Under the pieces are notes generated by a model. The model ran no database searches. It worked only from the letters and a program-made list of their open reading frames with translations, and had not been told where the DNA came from. Of a stretch of 64,000 nt of DNA, positions 8,407 to 16,893 are shown piece after piece (positions within the stretch are counted from its first letter, which is position 1; every line of letters starts with the position of its first letter). The position numbers and the translations under genes were made by a program. Origin of the DNA: Pedobacter boryungensis (GTDB lineage Bacteria > Bacteroidota > Bacteroidia > Sphingobacteriales > Sphingobacteriaceae). Where the stretch lies: contig NZ_JABMKV010000003.1 in NCBI RefSeq assembly GCF_013204825.1, forward strand, positions 372,001 through 436,000, written 5' to 3'.

Positions 8407-9597
8407 ATGATTGAAAAATATCGCCATCAATTTAATGCTAATTTTACAGAGGAAAAATATCATCAACTACTTAAAAAGCTGGAAAAGGGTTTTCCCCCAA
8501 TTCCATTTAGAGTGGCCGAAACTCCCATTTTTATCTCTCAGGAATTAAAAGAAAAATTAATTGCCGCTGGCGAAGAAATTATTTCACTAATTAAACAAGA
8601 TAATTTTAAAGAATTAACTCAAAATGCCATTCCATCACAATGGAATGTCCCAAATGAAACTGCTCATCCTCATTTTTTAACCTTCGATTATGGATTATGC
8701 AAAAATGAAAAAGGAGAAGTTACCCCAATGCTAATTGAAATGCAAGGTTTTCCATCCTTATATGGATTCCAATCACATTTAGCTCATACTTACAAAGAGG
8801 TTTTTAATTTAGATGATAACCTTAGTCCTTATTTTAATGGTTTAGATGAAACTTCCTATTTCGAGTTATTTAAAAAAGTAGTAGTAGGAAATTATGCTCC
8901 TCACGAAGTTGCGCTAATGGATGTAGATGCTCCTAACCAGAAAACAGCAATTGATTTTTTTGTGACTGCTAAACATTTAGGCATAAAAATTTTAGCGTTG
9001 GAAGACATTATAAAAGAAGGAAAACAATTGTTTTATGAAGAAAATAGTCAAAAAATTCAATTGAAACGTATTTATAATCGTCTAATTTTCGATGAAATTG
9101 CAGAGAATACAGACATTTTCAAAAACAGTTTTGATCCAAGAGAAGAACTGGATGTGGAATGGATAACTCATCCAAATTGGTTTTATCGCATTAGTAAGTA
9201 TACTATGCCTTTTTTAAAAAGTGAATTTGTTCCAGAAACGCACTTTTTAAACACCTTAAAAACCATCCCAACAGATTTGGAAAATTACGTGTTAAAACCA
9301 TTATTCAGTTTTGCCGGTATGGGTGTAATTATAGACTTAACTGAGGCAGATGTAAAAGCCATTAAAGATCGGGAAAATTGGATTTTACAACGAAAAGTGA
9401 CTTATGAACCCGTTATTCAAGTTCCAGATGATGGTGTAAAAGCCGAAATTAGAATGATGTATTTATGGCCAGACGGCGAAGAGCCTCAACTTTGCATCAA
9501 TTTAGGCCGTTTAAGTCGTGGCAAAATGATTGGCGTTCGTTATAATGCTGATTTTGATTGGGTTGGAGGAACTGTTGGTCTGATGGAAAATCAATAG
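8407..9597 (+). CDS. ATP-grasp-like protein, cluster gene 5
   Basis: A 396-residue cytoplasmic protein I do not recognise as a named family. Its C-terminal 110 residues look like an ATP-grasp core: VLKPLFSFAGMGV (Lys plus glycine-rich loop, about 298-310), ILQRKV, EIRMMY, and INLGRLSRG. The N-terminal 200 residues include ETAHPHFLTFDYGLC and LIEMQGFPSLYGFQ. It closes the ligase cluster, 72 bases after the amidotransferase gene. A second amide- or ester-forming step is the reasonable guess. Confidence 0.75.
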   Translation: MIEKYRHQFNANFTEEKYHQLLKKLEKGFPPIPFRVAETPIFISQELKEKLIAAGEEIISLIKQDNFKELTQNAIPSQWNVPNETAHPHFLTFDYGLCKNEKGEVTPMLIEMQGFPSLYGFQSHLAHTYKEVFNLDDNLSPYFNGLDETSYFELFKKVVVGNYAPHEVALMDVDAPNQKTAIDFFVTAKHLGIKILALEDIIKEGKQLFYEENSQKIQLKRIYNRLIFDEIAENTDIFKNSFDPREELDVEWITHPNWFYRISKYTMPFLKSEFVPETHFLNTLKTIPTDLENYVLKPLFSFAGMGVIIDLTEADVKAIKDRENWILQRKVTYEPVIQVPDDGVKAEIRMMYLWPDGEEPQLCINLGRLSRGKMIGVRYNADFDWVGGTVGLMENQ

Positions 9598-9706
9598 TTT
9601 ACATTAACAATTGGGAATATTGCTTTAGTGCTTCTCGATCACTTAGCTAACTATAATTTTGACAGTAATCTGAACTCTCCTATTTAATAAATCGTAAATT
9701 TGCAGT

Positions 9707-9871
9707 ATGGATATTCAATTCATCTTAATGATTATCATTTTTGTCGGAGCATTATTTTATGTTGGGCGAATCATTTATCGTTCCGTTTCTCCAAAAAGTG
9801 ATGGTTGCGCTTCGGGTTGTGGTAAATGTGCTGCTAATTTCGATAATATTCCTGAACCTAAAACCAAATAA
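9707..9871 (+). CDS. Small FeoB-associated-type Cys-rich membrane protein
   Basis: A 54-residue gene: ATG at 9707, TAA at 9869-9871. It has one transmembrane helix (about residues 4-24) followed by a cytoplasmic tail with SDGCASGCGKC, three cysteines in the pattern CX3CX2C. This is the layout of the FeoB-associated Cys-rich membrane protein family, which usually accompanies ferrous iron transporters. No feoB is in this window, so the role here is inferred from the family only. The Crp/Fnr gene starts 3 bases later, so they are very likely co-transcribed. Confidence 0.8.
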   Translation: MDIQFILMIIIFVGALFYVGRIIYRSVSPKSDGCASGCGKCAANFDNIPEPKTK

Positions 9872-9873
9872 CA

Positions 9874-10461
9874 ATGCTAGGCAAATTCGCAGCTTATCTG
9901 CAAAAACGATTGGCGATTACAGAAGAACAAGCTGCCGAAGCTGTAAGTTGTCTAGCTACCAAAACAATAAAAAAAGGTCAAGTACTTTTAAGCCCTGGCG
10001 ATTTAAAATCTGAATCTTATTTTGTGAATAGTGGTTTATTGCGTTATTTTTCAATAGATGAAAAGGGTAAAGAACACATTATTCAATTTGCCCCAGAAGA
10101 TTGGATGTTATCGGATAGAGATACTTTTGTTTTCAATGAGCCAGCTTTTTTTTATATCGACGCCATTGAAGACACCGAAGTTCTTATTGTTAAAAAGGAT
10201 TTCTTCCCTGCTATTAAGAATATCGTTCCAGAAATATTAGAATTGAACATTTTAATGCTGCATAATTCCATACGCTTTATGCAAAAAAGATTAAATATGT
10301 TATTATCCGCAACTGCGGAAGAAAGATATTTAGACTTTATTAAGCTCTACCCAAATCTTACTTTACGCGTACCACAATGGATGATTGCTTCTTATTTAGG
10401 CATTACTCCCGAATCTCTAAGCAGAGTGCGTAAAGACTTAGCCAATAAGCATTTCAGATAA
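9874..10461 (+). CDS. Crp/Fnr-family transcription regulator
   Basis: A 195-residue regulator. The N-terminal cyclic-nucleotide-binding fold spans about 25-115 (KKGQVLLSPGD, HIIQFAPEDW), the linker helix about 120-145, and a compact winged HTH about 150-190, including SYLGITPESLSRVRKDL. No FNR-type N-terminal cysteine set is present, so it is not an oxygen-sensing FNR. It is 2 bases after the small Cys-rich gene and directly upstream of yceI-pirin, which it may control. Ligand unknown. Confidence 0.9.
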   Translation: MLGKFAAYLQKRLAITEEQAAEAVSCLATKTIKKGQVLLSPGDLKSESYFVNSGLLRYFSIDEKGKEHIIQFAPEDWMLSDRDTFVFNEPAFFYIDAIEDTEVLIVKKDFFPAIKNIVPEILELNILMLHNSIRFMQKRLNMLLSATAEERYLDFIKLYPNLTLRVPQWMIASYLGITPESLSRVRKDLANKHFR

Positions 10462-10496
10462 GACGTAGTTTTCATTAGCAATTATTTTTTCTTATC

Positions 10497-10535
10497 CTAC
10501 ATCAATGTGTAGCGAAACCTCTTGCCTTACCTTTG
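10497..10535 (+). promoter_or_regulatory. yceI promoter -7 box with upstream palindrome
   Basis: TACCTTTG (10528-10535) fits the Bacteroidota -7 box TAnnTTTG. CTACA (10497-10501) and TGTAG (10508-10512) form a 5-bp inverted repeat with a 6-base spacer just upstream, where an activator or repressor could bind. No -33 TTTG is present, so dependence on an activator is possible. Confidence 0.45.
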
Positions 10536-10572
10536 TGTTATTAATTTAAAAGAAACTTAAAAACATAAAATT

Positions 10573-11103
10573 ATGGCAACTACTAAATGGACATTAGATC
10601 CAACCCACAGCGAATTACAGTTTAAAGTAAAACACTTAATGATTACCACAGTAACAGGTAATTTAAAATCCTTTTCTGCAGAATTGACTTCAAACGATGA
10701 TGATTTTACAAATGCTGATATTTCATTTAAAGGTGATATTAGTTCTATCGATACAGGCAACACAGATCGTGATAATCACTTAAAAAGTGCAGATTTCTTT
10801 GATGCTGAAAAATTTGAAAGTATCTCATTTAAATCTACATCAGTAGAAAAAGATGATGATGATTATACTGTAAAAGGTGATTTGACCATTAAAGACACAA
10901 CCAAATCGGTTAAGTTAATTGCAGAATTTGGTGGTATTGCAACAGATCCTTGGGGAAATACAAAAGCAGGTTTCACACTGAGCGGAAAAATTAACCGTGC
11001 AGATTTTGGATTAACATGGAATGCTGCTTTAGAAACTGGTGGAGTAATGGTAAGTGAAGAAGTAAGAATTTTAGGAGAATTACAGTTTGTAAAGCAAGCT
11101 TAA
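10573..11103 (+). CDS. YceI-family lipid-binding protein
   Basis: A 176-residue YceI-like protein. It opens with TKWTLDPTHSELQFKVKHL, the usual first strand block, and continues with SFKSTSVEK, VKGDLTIKDTTK, and a GFTLSGKINRADFGLTWN block. The fold is a lipocalin-like barrel that binds polyisoprenoid chains. Unlike E. coli YceI it has no signal peptide, so it is probably cytoplasmic. It is followed after 28 bases by a pirin gene with which it likely forms an operon. Confidence 0.93.
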   Translation: MATTKWTLDPTHSELQFKVKHLMITTVTGNLKSFSAELTSNDDDFTNADISFKGDISSIDTGNTDRDNHLKSADFFDAEKFESISFKSTSVEKDDDDYTVKGDLTIKDTTKSVKLIAEFGGIATDPWGNTKAGFTLSGKINRADFGLTWNAALETGGVMVSEEVRILGELQFVKQA

Positions 11104-11131
11104 TTTTTAAATAAGAAAAGAGGAAAATACA

Positions 11132-12007
11132 ATGGAAGCAAATGTAAAAAAAGTTGCAGCAATATTAAATCCGCCTGCACCACACATGGTTGGCGATGGT
11201 TTTAGGGTACACAATTTCTTTCCTAGCGGATATAGATTAAACATGAGCCCGTTTTTCATGCTCGACTACAATGCGAAGATTGAATTTTCTGCTCGCAATG
11301 AACCTCGTGGAGTTGGCGTTCATCCGCATCGCGGATTTGAAACTGTAACCATTGCATATCATGGAGCAGTTGCACATCACGATAGTGCTGGTAACAGTGG
11401 CGTTATTTTTCCAGGCGATATTCAATGGATGACCGCAGCAAGTGGTATTCTACACAAAGAATATCATGAAGAAAATTTCAGCAAAAAAGGTGGTTCTTTT
11501 CAAATGGTTCAACTTTGGGTAAACCTTCCTGCTAAGGATAAAATGAGTAAACCTAAATATCAAGGTGTTAAACACAATGAAATACAAAAGTTTAACTTGC
11601 CAGATAAGGGAGGTGTAATTGAGGTAATTGCAGGAAATTATCAGGGAACTAAAGGAAGCGTTTCTACATTTAGTCCGATAGAAATGTACAATGTTCGCTT
11701 AAATAAAGGAGCAAAAACTAGTTTTAACTTCCCAGCAAATTTTAATACAGGATTCGTAATTATAGAAGGAAATATAAAAGTTAATGGTTCAGAAAATGCG
11801 AAAACAGATCAAATGGTTCACTTCAAAAATGAAGGTGAAACTATTGAAATCGAAGCATTAGAAAATAGTGTAATTCTTGTATTAAGTGGCGAACCAATTA
11901 ATGAACCTATTGCATCTTACGGGCCATTTTTAATGAATAAACCAGAAGAAATACAACAAGCCATAGCTGATTATAACGAAGGTAAATTTGGTTATCTAGA
12001 AGAGTAA
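11132..12007 (+). CDS. Pirin family protein
   Basis: A 291-residue two-cupin protein. The N-terminal cupin has HPHRGFETVT and ITYHGAV-like strands with His residues for metal binding (about 65-110), then WMTAASGILHKEYH, the pirin signature. Pirins bind iron; some are quercetinases and others act as redox-dependent cofactors. Length is normal. Probably co-transcribed with yceI and ended by the hairpin at about 12027-12050. Confidence 0.93.
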   Translation: MEANVKKVAAILNPPAPHMVGDGFRVHNFFPSGYRLNMSPFFMLDYNAKIEFSARNEPRGVGVHPHRGFETVTIAYHGAVAHHDSAGNSGVIFPGDIQWMTAASGILHKEYHEENFSKKGGSFQMVQLWVNLPAKDKMSKPKYQGVKHNEIQKFNLPDKGGVIEVIAGNYQGTKGSVSTFSPIEMYNVRLNKGAKTSFNFPANFNTGFVIIEGNIKVNGSENAKTDQMVHFKNEGETIEIEALENSVILVLSGEPINEPIASYGPFLMNKPEEIQQAIADYNEGKFGYLEE

Positions 12008-12026
12008 CGACTAATTAATTTTAAAG

Positions 12027-12056
12027 GCCGATGATTATGATAATTATCGGTTTTTT
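12027..12056. terminator. Bidirectional terminator between pirin and ispF
   Basis: CCGATGAT and the facing AATTATCGG form an imperfect hairpin followed by TTTTTTAGTTTTT on the plus strand. It lies between convergent ends and can serve the pirin transcript directly and perhaps the porV-ispF transcript. Confidence 0.65.
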
Positions 12057-12534
12057 AGTTTTTCTGAATTAAGCAAACCGCATAGGCAACTACTCCTTCT
12101 TCTCTACCAATAAAACCCATTTGCTCATTTGTAGTAGCCTTAATAGAAATGTCTTCTATTGACATTCCAATTGCTTCCGCGATATTTTCTTGCATTTGTG
12201 GAATGTGAGGATTTATTTTTGGTGCTTCAAGACATAACATGGCATCAATATTCCCAATCTCGTATCCTTTCTCTGCAAGTAATTTTACAGTTTCTTGCAA
12301 TAATATTATACTACTTATTCCTTTCCACTGCGGGTCGGTATTTTTAAAATGAAATCCAATATCTCTTAAATTGGCTGCGCCTAAAAGTGCATCGCAAATG
12401 GCGTGCAACAAAACATCAGCATCAGAATGACCAAAAGCACCTTTATGATGCTCTAAATTTACGCCGCCAACTATAAATGAATGATTATCTTTTAATTGAT
12501 GTACATCGAACCCGAACCCTACTTTAATCCTCAT
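12055..12534 (-). CDS. ispF: 2-C-methyl-D-erythritol 2,4-cyclodiphosphate synthase
   Basis: A 159-residue enzyme of the MEP isoprenoid pathway, converting CDP-methylerythritol 2-phosphate to the cyclic diphosphate with release of CMP. The metal-binding DVHQL motif is at about 9-13 and HSDADVLLHAICDALLGA at about 36-53; the C-terminal ATTNEQMGFIGREEG block is also typical. Length equals the family norm. Its ATG overlaps the porV stop (TAATG), so it is co-translated with porV. Confidence 0.97.
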   Translation of the reverse strand: MRIKVGFGFDVHQLKDNHSFIVGGVNLEHHKGAFGHSDADVLLHAICDALLGAANLRDIGFHFKNTDPQWKGISSIILLQETVKLLAEKGYEIGNIDAMLCLEAPKINPHIPQMQENIAEAIGMSIEDISIKATTNEQMGFIGREEGVVAYAVCLIQKN

Positions 12535-13715
12535 TATTTGGTATCCCCGAAATTAAATAGCAAACTAAACCTCAACGTATTAGCCAATGGACTTTTTTGT
12601 GGATCAGCTAATAAATAAGAAAAGTCTATATTAAAAATATTATACTTTAAACCTGCGCCAACTGTGAAATATCGTCTATCTCCTTTTTCAGGCGCTTCAT
12701 AAAAATATCCAGCTCTTAATGCAAATTGTTGATTGTACCAATATTCTACACCAGTAGCAATGCTTACTTCTTTTAATTCTTCACTAAATCCTCCTGGCGC
12801 ATCACTAAATGAACCAAAAATACCAGCAGGCACAGAACGATCTGGATCTTTCCCGGAAATTATAGTTCCATTAGAATCTCGTATTGGTTGCGTTGGCACC
12901 ATCAATTTATTGAAATCTAAAGCAAATGTAAACTGATTATAATCATCGATAATTAAGGTAGTAGCTCCACCTAATTTCATATTTGTAGGCAGAAAATATT
13001 TATCACCACCATCTACATAGCTTATTTTCGTGCCAATATTAGAAAAATTAACCCCTGTCGATACAATAGCATCTTTACCAAATAGTACAGTTTGCTTTCT
13101 ATAATACGCTGATACATCTAATGCGAATGCTGTGCCTGCCTTAGTTTGTTGTCCAGCAGAAAATTGACCAGAAGTTAAATTAGAATAAATAAATCGAGCC
13201 GTAGTTCCCAACGAAAATTCATTCCCAAATCTTCGTGAATACGTGGCATCAAACGAAAATTCATTAGGGCTATAAATCCCTAAATCTTGTTGATTTGCAT
13301 CTGTAAGTTGAATTTGCCCTAAAGAAAAATAACGTAATGCACCACCTATTGTACTTCTATCATTCACTTTGTAAAAACCACTTAAGTAGGCTAAATTAAT
13401 ATCAGGCACTAGGTTCTTTAACCAAGGACTATATGATGCTGAAAAACCATAAGGCCTATCTAAGAAAGCCAATTTAGCAGGATTAATACTCATCGCATTC
13501 GCATCTGGTTGGGTTGCTACGCCCGCTTCACCCATACTACCTGTTCTTGCGTCTGGAGTAATTAATAAAAAAGGAACTGCAGTATTAATGTTATTAGATT
13601 GGCTACCGTTTGTTTGAGTACCTGGCTGTACCACTTGCGCAAATAGCTCGCTACTACAAAACATCGCTAAAGAAAACATGCCTAAGGCTGCTGCGCTAAA
13701 GTACTTCAGATTCAT
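12534..13715 (-). CDS. porV: Type IX secretion outer-membrane protein PorV
   Basis: A 393-residue protein with a signal peptide (about residues 1-26, ending SELFAQ). The mature part carries ITPDARTGSMGEAGVA, the start of the PorV family barrel, and ends in the barrel-closing RFSLLFNFGDTK. PorV (LptO) shuttles secreted substrates of the type IX system from the translocon to the attachment complex. A porU neighbour, common elsewhere, is absent here. It is divergent from gldJ, another T9SS/gliding gene, and overlaps ispF downstream. Confidence 0.9.
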   Translation of the reverse strand: MNLKYFSAAALGMFSLAMFCSSELFAQVVQPGTQTNGSQSNNINTAVPFLLITPDARTGSMGEAGVATQPDANAMSINPAKLAFLDRPYGFSASYSPWLKNLVPDINLAYLSGFYKVNDRSTIGGALRYFSLGQIQLTDANQQDLGIYSPNEFSFDATYSRRFGNEFSLGTTARFIYSNLTSGQFSAGQQTKAGTAFALDVSAYYRKQTVLFGKDAIVSTGVNFSNIGTKISYVDGGDKYFLPTNMKLGGATTLIIDDYNQFTFALDFNKLMVPTQPIRDSNGTIISGKDPDRSVPAGIFGSFSDAPGGFSEELKEVSIATGVEYWYNQQFALRAGYFYEAPEKGDRRYFTVGAGLKYNIFNIDFSYLLADPQKSPLANTLRFSLLFNFGDTK

Positions 13716-14045
13716 TAGTTAAATATAGACATATAACAGGTATGCAAGTTAACATAGTGTTTACTAATTTCAAAGTAATAACACCTTTCATTTATCTTGA
13801 TTTCTTGTTAAATGATACAACGTAAAATAAAAGAAAAATGTATGAGAATAGAGAAAGCCATTTTGTAAATAAAAAACAAGTTATAATAAATAAAGAACGA
13901 TTACGTTTCAAAATATCATTTGTTGCATAATGAGCTAAAACACTTATTTAGTTGACAAACTGGCTCTTAAATTAAAAATTATTTTTTTGGCGGATAGCTC
14001 TTTTTTTATGTAATTTTATCACCTAGGTGTTACATAGACACAATT
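13716..14045. promoter_or_regulatory. AT-rich divergent promoter region porV/gldJ
   Basis: A 330-base gap between the divergent porV and gldJ genes. It is very AT-rich with no open frame of note and must contain both promoters. I find no perfect TTTG/TAnnTTTG pair for either direction and no strong inverted repeat. Confidence 0.5.
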
Positions 14046-15635
14046 ATGAAAAAAACATATTTACAATTATTTATATTCTTAGTTAGTATTACAATTTTTA
14101 CTTCGTGTAATAAAAACTCTGGAAAAGACGTTTCGAGCAAAACTGGTTATGCCTATAACAAAAAGGAGAATGGCGGTTTTGAAGTTGCTAGTAAATACAA
14201 ACGTGGTCCAGCAGGAACTGGTTTAGTAGAGATAGAAGGCGGTGTATTTATTATGGGAGGTAGCGCTGTTGATATTCCAGGACAAGATTTAAGCAACTAT
14301 AATTATAAAAGAGAGGTTAGTGTAAGCTCCTTCTATATGGATGAAACCGAAGTTTCGAACACTAACTGGCTAGAATACTTAAATTGGATTAAACGTAGTT
14401 ATCCAACAGATGCACAATACTATTACGAAGAATTACCGGATACATTAGTTTGGCGTAGACCATTATCATTCAATGAGCCCTATGTAAATAATTATTTGAG
14501 GCACCCGGCTTATCAGAATTACCCCGTTGTTGGCGTTAGCGCTTTACAAGCAGAAAGATATTGTGCTTGGAGAACTGATATGGTGAATGAAAAATTATTA
14601 AGAGATAAAGGATTTATGAGTTCTTTCGCCACAGTAAATGGAACAGCTACTGGAAGGAATGCAGCAGCTACACCTACAGTTACAAGACCAACAACACCTT
14701 TCAATACAGAAATTTATTTGAACGGACAGTATGATGATAAAGGACCAAAAGCAAAAGCAGATCTTAATCCTGCTGCGACAGCTAATGGAACTGCTGCAAC
14801 TACAGGGAGAGGTGCACCGACAGCAACAAGAAATGTAAGGTTAGAAGACGGAGTAATTTTACAACCATTTAGATTGCCATCAGAATTAGAATGGGAATAT
14901 GCGGCTTTAGGGTTAATTGGAAATACACAATACGAAAACATTGGCGATAAGAAAATATATCCATGGAATGGCTTAGGAATAACTTCTGCTAAGAAAAGTA
15001 CCAGAGGTTTAATTCTAGCTAACTTTAAAAGAGGAAAAGGTGATTACATGGGTGTTGGCGGATCATTAAACGATAAAGCTGCATTTACACAAGATGTGAG
15101 AAGTTATGAACCTAATGATTTTGGATTGTATAACATGGCAGGTAATGTAAACGAATGGACACGTGACATTTATCGTGCTTCAACTTTTGAACAAGCAGAT
15201 GCGCTAAATGCATTTAGAGGTAACCAATATCAAAATAAAGATAGAGACCCAATTACAGGTAAACTTAAACAGGATAAATATGGCAAACCACAAATGGTAA
15301 ATGCTAATTCTGGGGTTAAACAAACTTGGGCAGAATTACAAGCTAGAAAGGCTGCTGGAAGTACAGGAACAGGGGCTTATAATCCTGATCAACGTGGATA
15401 CCGTGATGAGGAAAGTTCTTTATATGGCATAACTACTTTAGTTAATAATAAATCCAGAGTGTATAAAGGTGGTTCTTGGGATGATCAGGCACAATGGTTA
15501 AATCCTGCTGCTAGACGATATTTACAAGAAGACGAATCAACTGCTGATATTGGCTTCAGATGCGCAATGACAATGTTAGGTTCATCAGAAATCAAATCTG
15601 TTGGTAAGCCCCAGTTTAAGGTTAAAGGCAAATAG
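14046..15635 (+). CDS. gldJ: Gliding/T9SS lipoprotein GldJ
   Basis: A 529-residue lipoprotein. The signal peptide ends in the lipobox FTSC with Cys21. The body is a formylglycine-generating-enzyme-like (sulfatase-modifying) fold: VEIEGGVFIMGG near 60-72, MDETEVSNTNWLEYL, RLPSELEWEYAAL, YNMAGNVNEWT and the final GFRCAM. This layout is that of GldJ, an outer-membrane lipoprotein needed for gliding and for T9SS stability. Low-complexity Thr/Ala/Gly inserts lie at about 195-265, and a Gly/Tyr-rich insert near 435-455. The closely related GldK is the main alternative, but sequence and the porV context favour GldJ. Confidence 0.85.
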   Translation: MKKTYLQLFIFLVSITIFTSCNKNSGKDVSSKTGYAYNKKENGGFEVASKYKRGPAGTGLVEIEGGVFIMGGSAVDIPGQDLSNYNYKREVSVSSFYMDETEVSNTNWLEYLNWIKRSYPTDAQYYYEELPDTLVWRRPLSFNEPYVNNYLRHPAYQNYPVVGVSALQAERYCAWRTDMVNEKLLRDKGFMSSFATVNGTATGRNAAATPTVTRPTTPFNTEIYLNGQYDDKGPKAKADLNPAATANGTAATTGRGAPTATRNVRLEDGVILQPFRLPSELEWEYAALGLIGNTQYENIGDKKIYPWNGLGITSAKKSTRGLILANFKRGKGDYMGVGGSLNDKAAFTQDVRSYEPNDFGLYNMAGNVNEWTRDIYRASTFEQADALNAFRGNQYQNKDRDPITGKLKQDKYGKPQMVNANSGVKQTWAELQARKAAGSTGTGAYNPDQRGYRDEESSLYGITTLVNNKSRVYKGGSWDDQAQWLNPAARRYLQEDESTADIGFRCAMTMLGSSEIKSVGKPQFKVKGK

Positions 15636-15649
15636 ATAAAATTAAAAAG

Positions 15650-15678
15650 AAAAGGGGAGCAAATTGCTCCCCTTTTCT
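15650..15678. terminator. Strong bidirectional terminator
   Basis: GAAAAGGGGAGCAA and its reverse complement form a near-perfect 13-14 bp stem with T/A runs on both sides, between the convergent ends of gldJ and the biotin-carrier gene. Confidence 0.9.
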
Positions 15679-15680
15679 TT

Positions 15681-16181
15681 TTAATGAAAACTAATCAGTA
15701 TTTCGTTCTTCTCTACCTTATCCCCCTGTTTAATTTCTATTTTCTTAATTATCCCATCTGTTGGCGATTTAATCATATTTTCCATTTTCATCGCTTCTAG
15801 CACTAAAAGATTATCTCCTTTCTTTACTTCAGCCCCTTCGGTGGCCAAGACACTTAAAACTAAACCAGGCATTGGCGCTTTAATTTGCTGTATTTTATTT
15901 ACTGCTAAATTATCCATACCCAACTGTTTTAATAACTGATCAAACTGATCTTTTATCGTAAGGTTATAAGTATTGTTATTTACCTTGATAACTGCTGTTT
16001 TTTCTTCTTTATTTAGTTCTACTATTTCGATAGTATAAGATTTATTTTTATACAATACATGAGTAGCAGTCGCGTTTAACGCAAGTCTATCTAATTCGAT
16101 CGTTTCATTATTAACTTCTAGCTGGTTATAATCAGCTGTGATATCAAAGTTATATTTATCGTTTACTTTTATTTGATACAT
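15681..16181 (-). CDS. Biotin/lipoyl carrier protein (biotin carboxyl carrier type)
   Basis: A 166-residue protein. The C-terminal 70 residues form a biotinyl domain with the lysine motif EAMKMEN (biotin on the Lys between the Mets) and PMPGLVLSV before it, as in carboxylase carrier subunits. The N-terminal half resembles the linker region of acyl-CoA carboxylase alpha subunits. No carboxylase partner is nearby. It is the last gene of the six-gene unit starting at dedA and follows the DUF4159 stop by one base. Confidence 0.9.
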   Translation of the reverse strand: MYQIKVNDKYNFDITADYNQLEVNNETIELDRLALNATATHVLYKNKSYTIEIVELNKEEKTAVIKVNNNTYNLTIKDQFDQLLKQLGMDNLAVNKIQQIKAPMPGLVLSVLATEGAEVKKGDNLLVLEAMKMENMIKSPTDGIIKKIEIKQGDKVEKNEILISFH

Positions 16182-16182
16182 G

Positions 16183-16893
16183 TTACTGTGTTAAAGCATA
16201 CTGAATTAAATTTGCACCCATTTTAAGCGCTTTACTACGAGTTTCTTGTGTGTCTGAAGGGTACGTTCCAAAATCTTCCCAACCATTGCCTAAATCGCAT
16301 TCATACGTATAATAGCAAACGACTCTCCCTTTCCATATTAGAGCAAAACCTTGAGGTCTTTTCCCATCGTGTTCATGTATTTTTGGTAAACCTCCAGGAA
16401 ATTTAAATTTCTGATTGTATATTTTATGATTTGATGGTAGTTCTACAAAACTAAGTTCCGGAAATACTTTCTTCATTTCTACTCTGATAAACTTATCTAA
16501 CCCATAGTTATCATCGATGTGCAAAAAACCACCTCCAATCAAATATTTTCTCAAATTAGCCGCTTCCTGATCATTAAAAACCACATTTCCATGTCCTGTC
16601 ATATATACAAAAGGAAAATTATATAATTCAGCACTCCCAACTTCTACAATACCTTCATCAGAAGAAAAATTAGTACCTAGATTTTTATTGCAGAAGTCAA
16701 TAAGGTTAGGCAATGCCGTCCTATTTCCATACCAGTCCCCACCTCCATTATACTTTAATTTACCCATCTTATAAGTTGGCACAGTAAAACTAGGGCAAAG
16801 AACAAGGATTAATGAACAAAGGCTGAATACTAAAACGACATGCTTTAAGTTCCAAACTGATAATTTATAATTGAAAATTCGTAACTTAATCAT
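16183..16893 (-). CDS. DUF4159 domain protein, exported
   Basis: A 236-residue protein with an N-terminal hydrophobic segment (about 16-36: VVLVFSLCSLILVLCPSF) acting as signal or anchor. The rest matches DUF4159: YNGGGDWYGNRTALPNL, VYMTGHGNVVF, GGFLHIDDNYG, and HEHDGKRPQGFALIWKGR, resembling a glutamine-amidotransferase-like fold of unknown activity. It overlaps rsmE by four bases (ATGA). Confidence 0.85.
   Translation of the reverse strand: MIKLRIFNYKLSVWNLKHVVLVFSLCSLILVLCPSFTVPTYKMGKLKYNGGGDWYGNRTALPNLIDFCNKNLGTNFSSDEGIVEVGSAELYNFPFVYMTGHGNVVFNDQEAANLRKYLIGGGFLHIDDNYGLDKFIRVEMKKVFPELSFVELPSNHKIYNQKFKFPGGLPKIHEHDGKRPQGFALIWKGRVVCYYTYECDLGNGWEDFGTYPSDTQETRSKALKMGANLIQYALTQ

Noticed and set aside
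13716..14045. A small gene between porV and gldJ
   Set aside because: No open frame with a plausible start and protein-like composition was found in this AT-rich gap.
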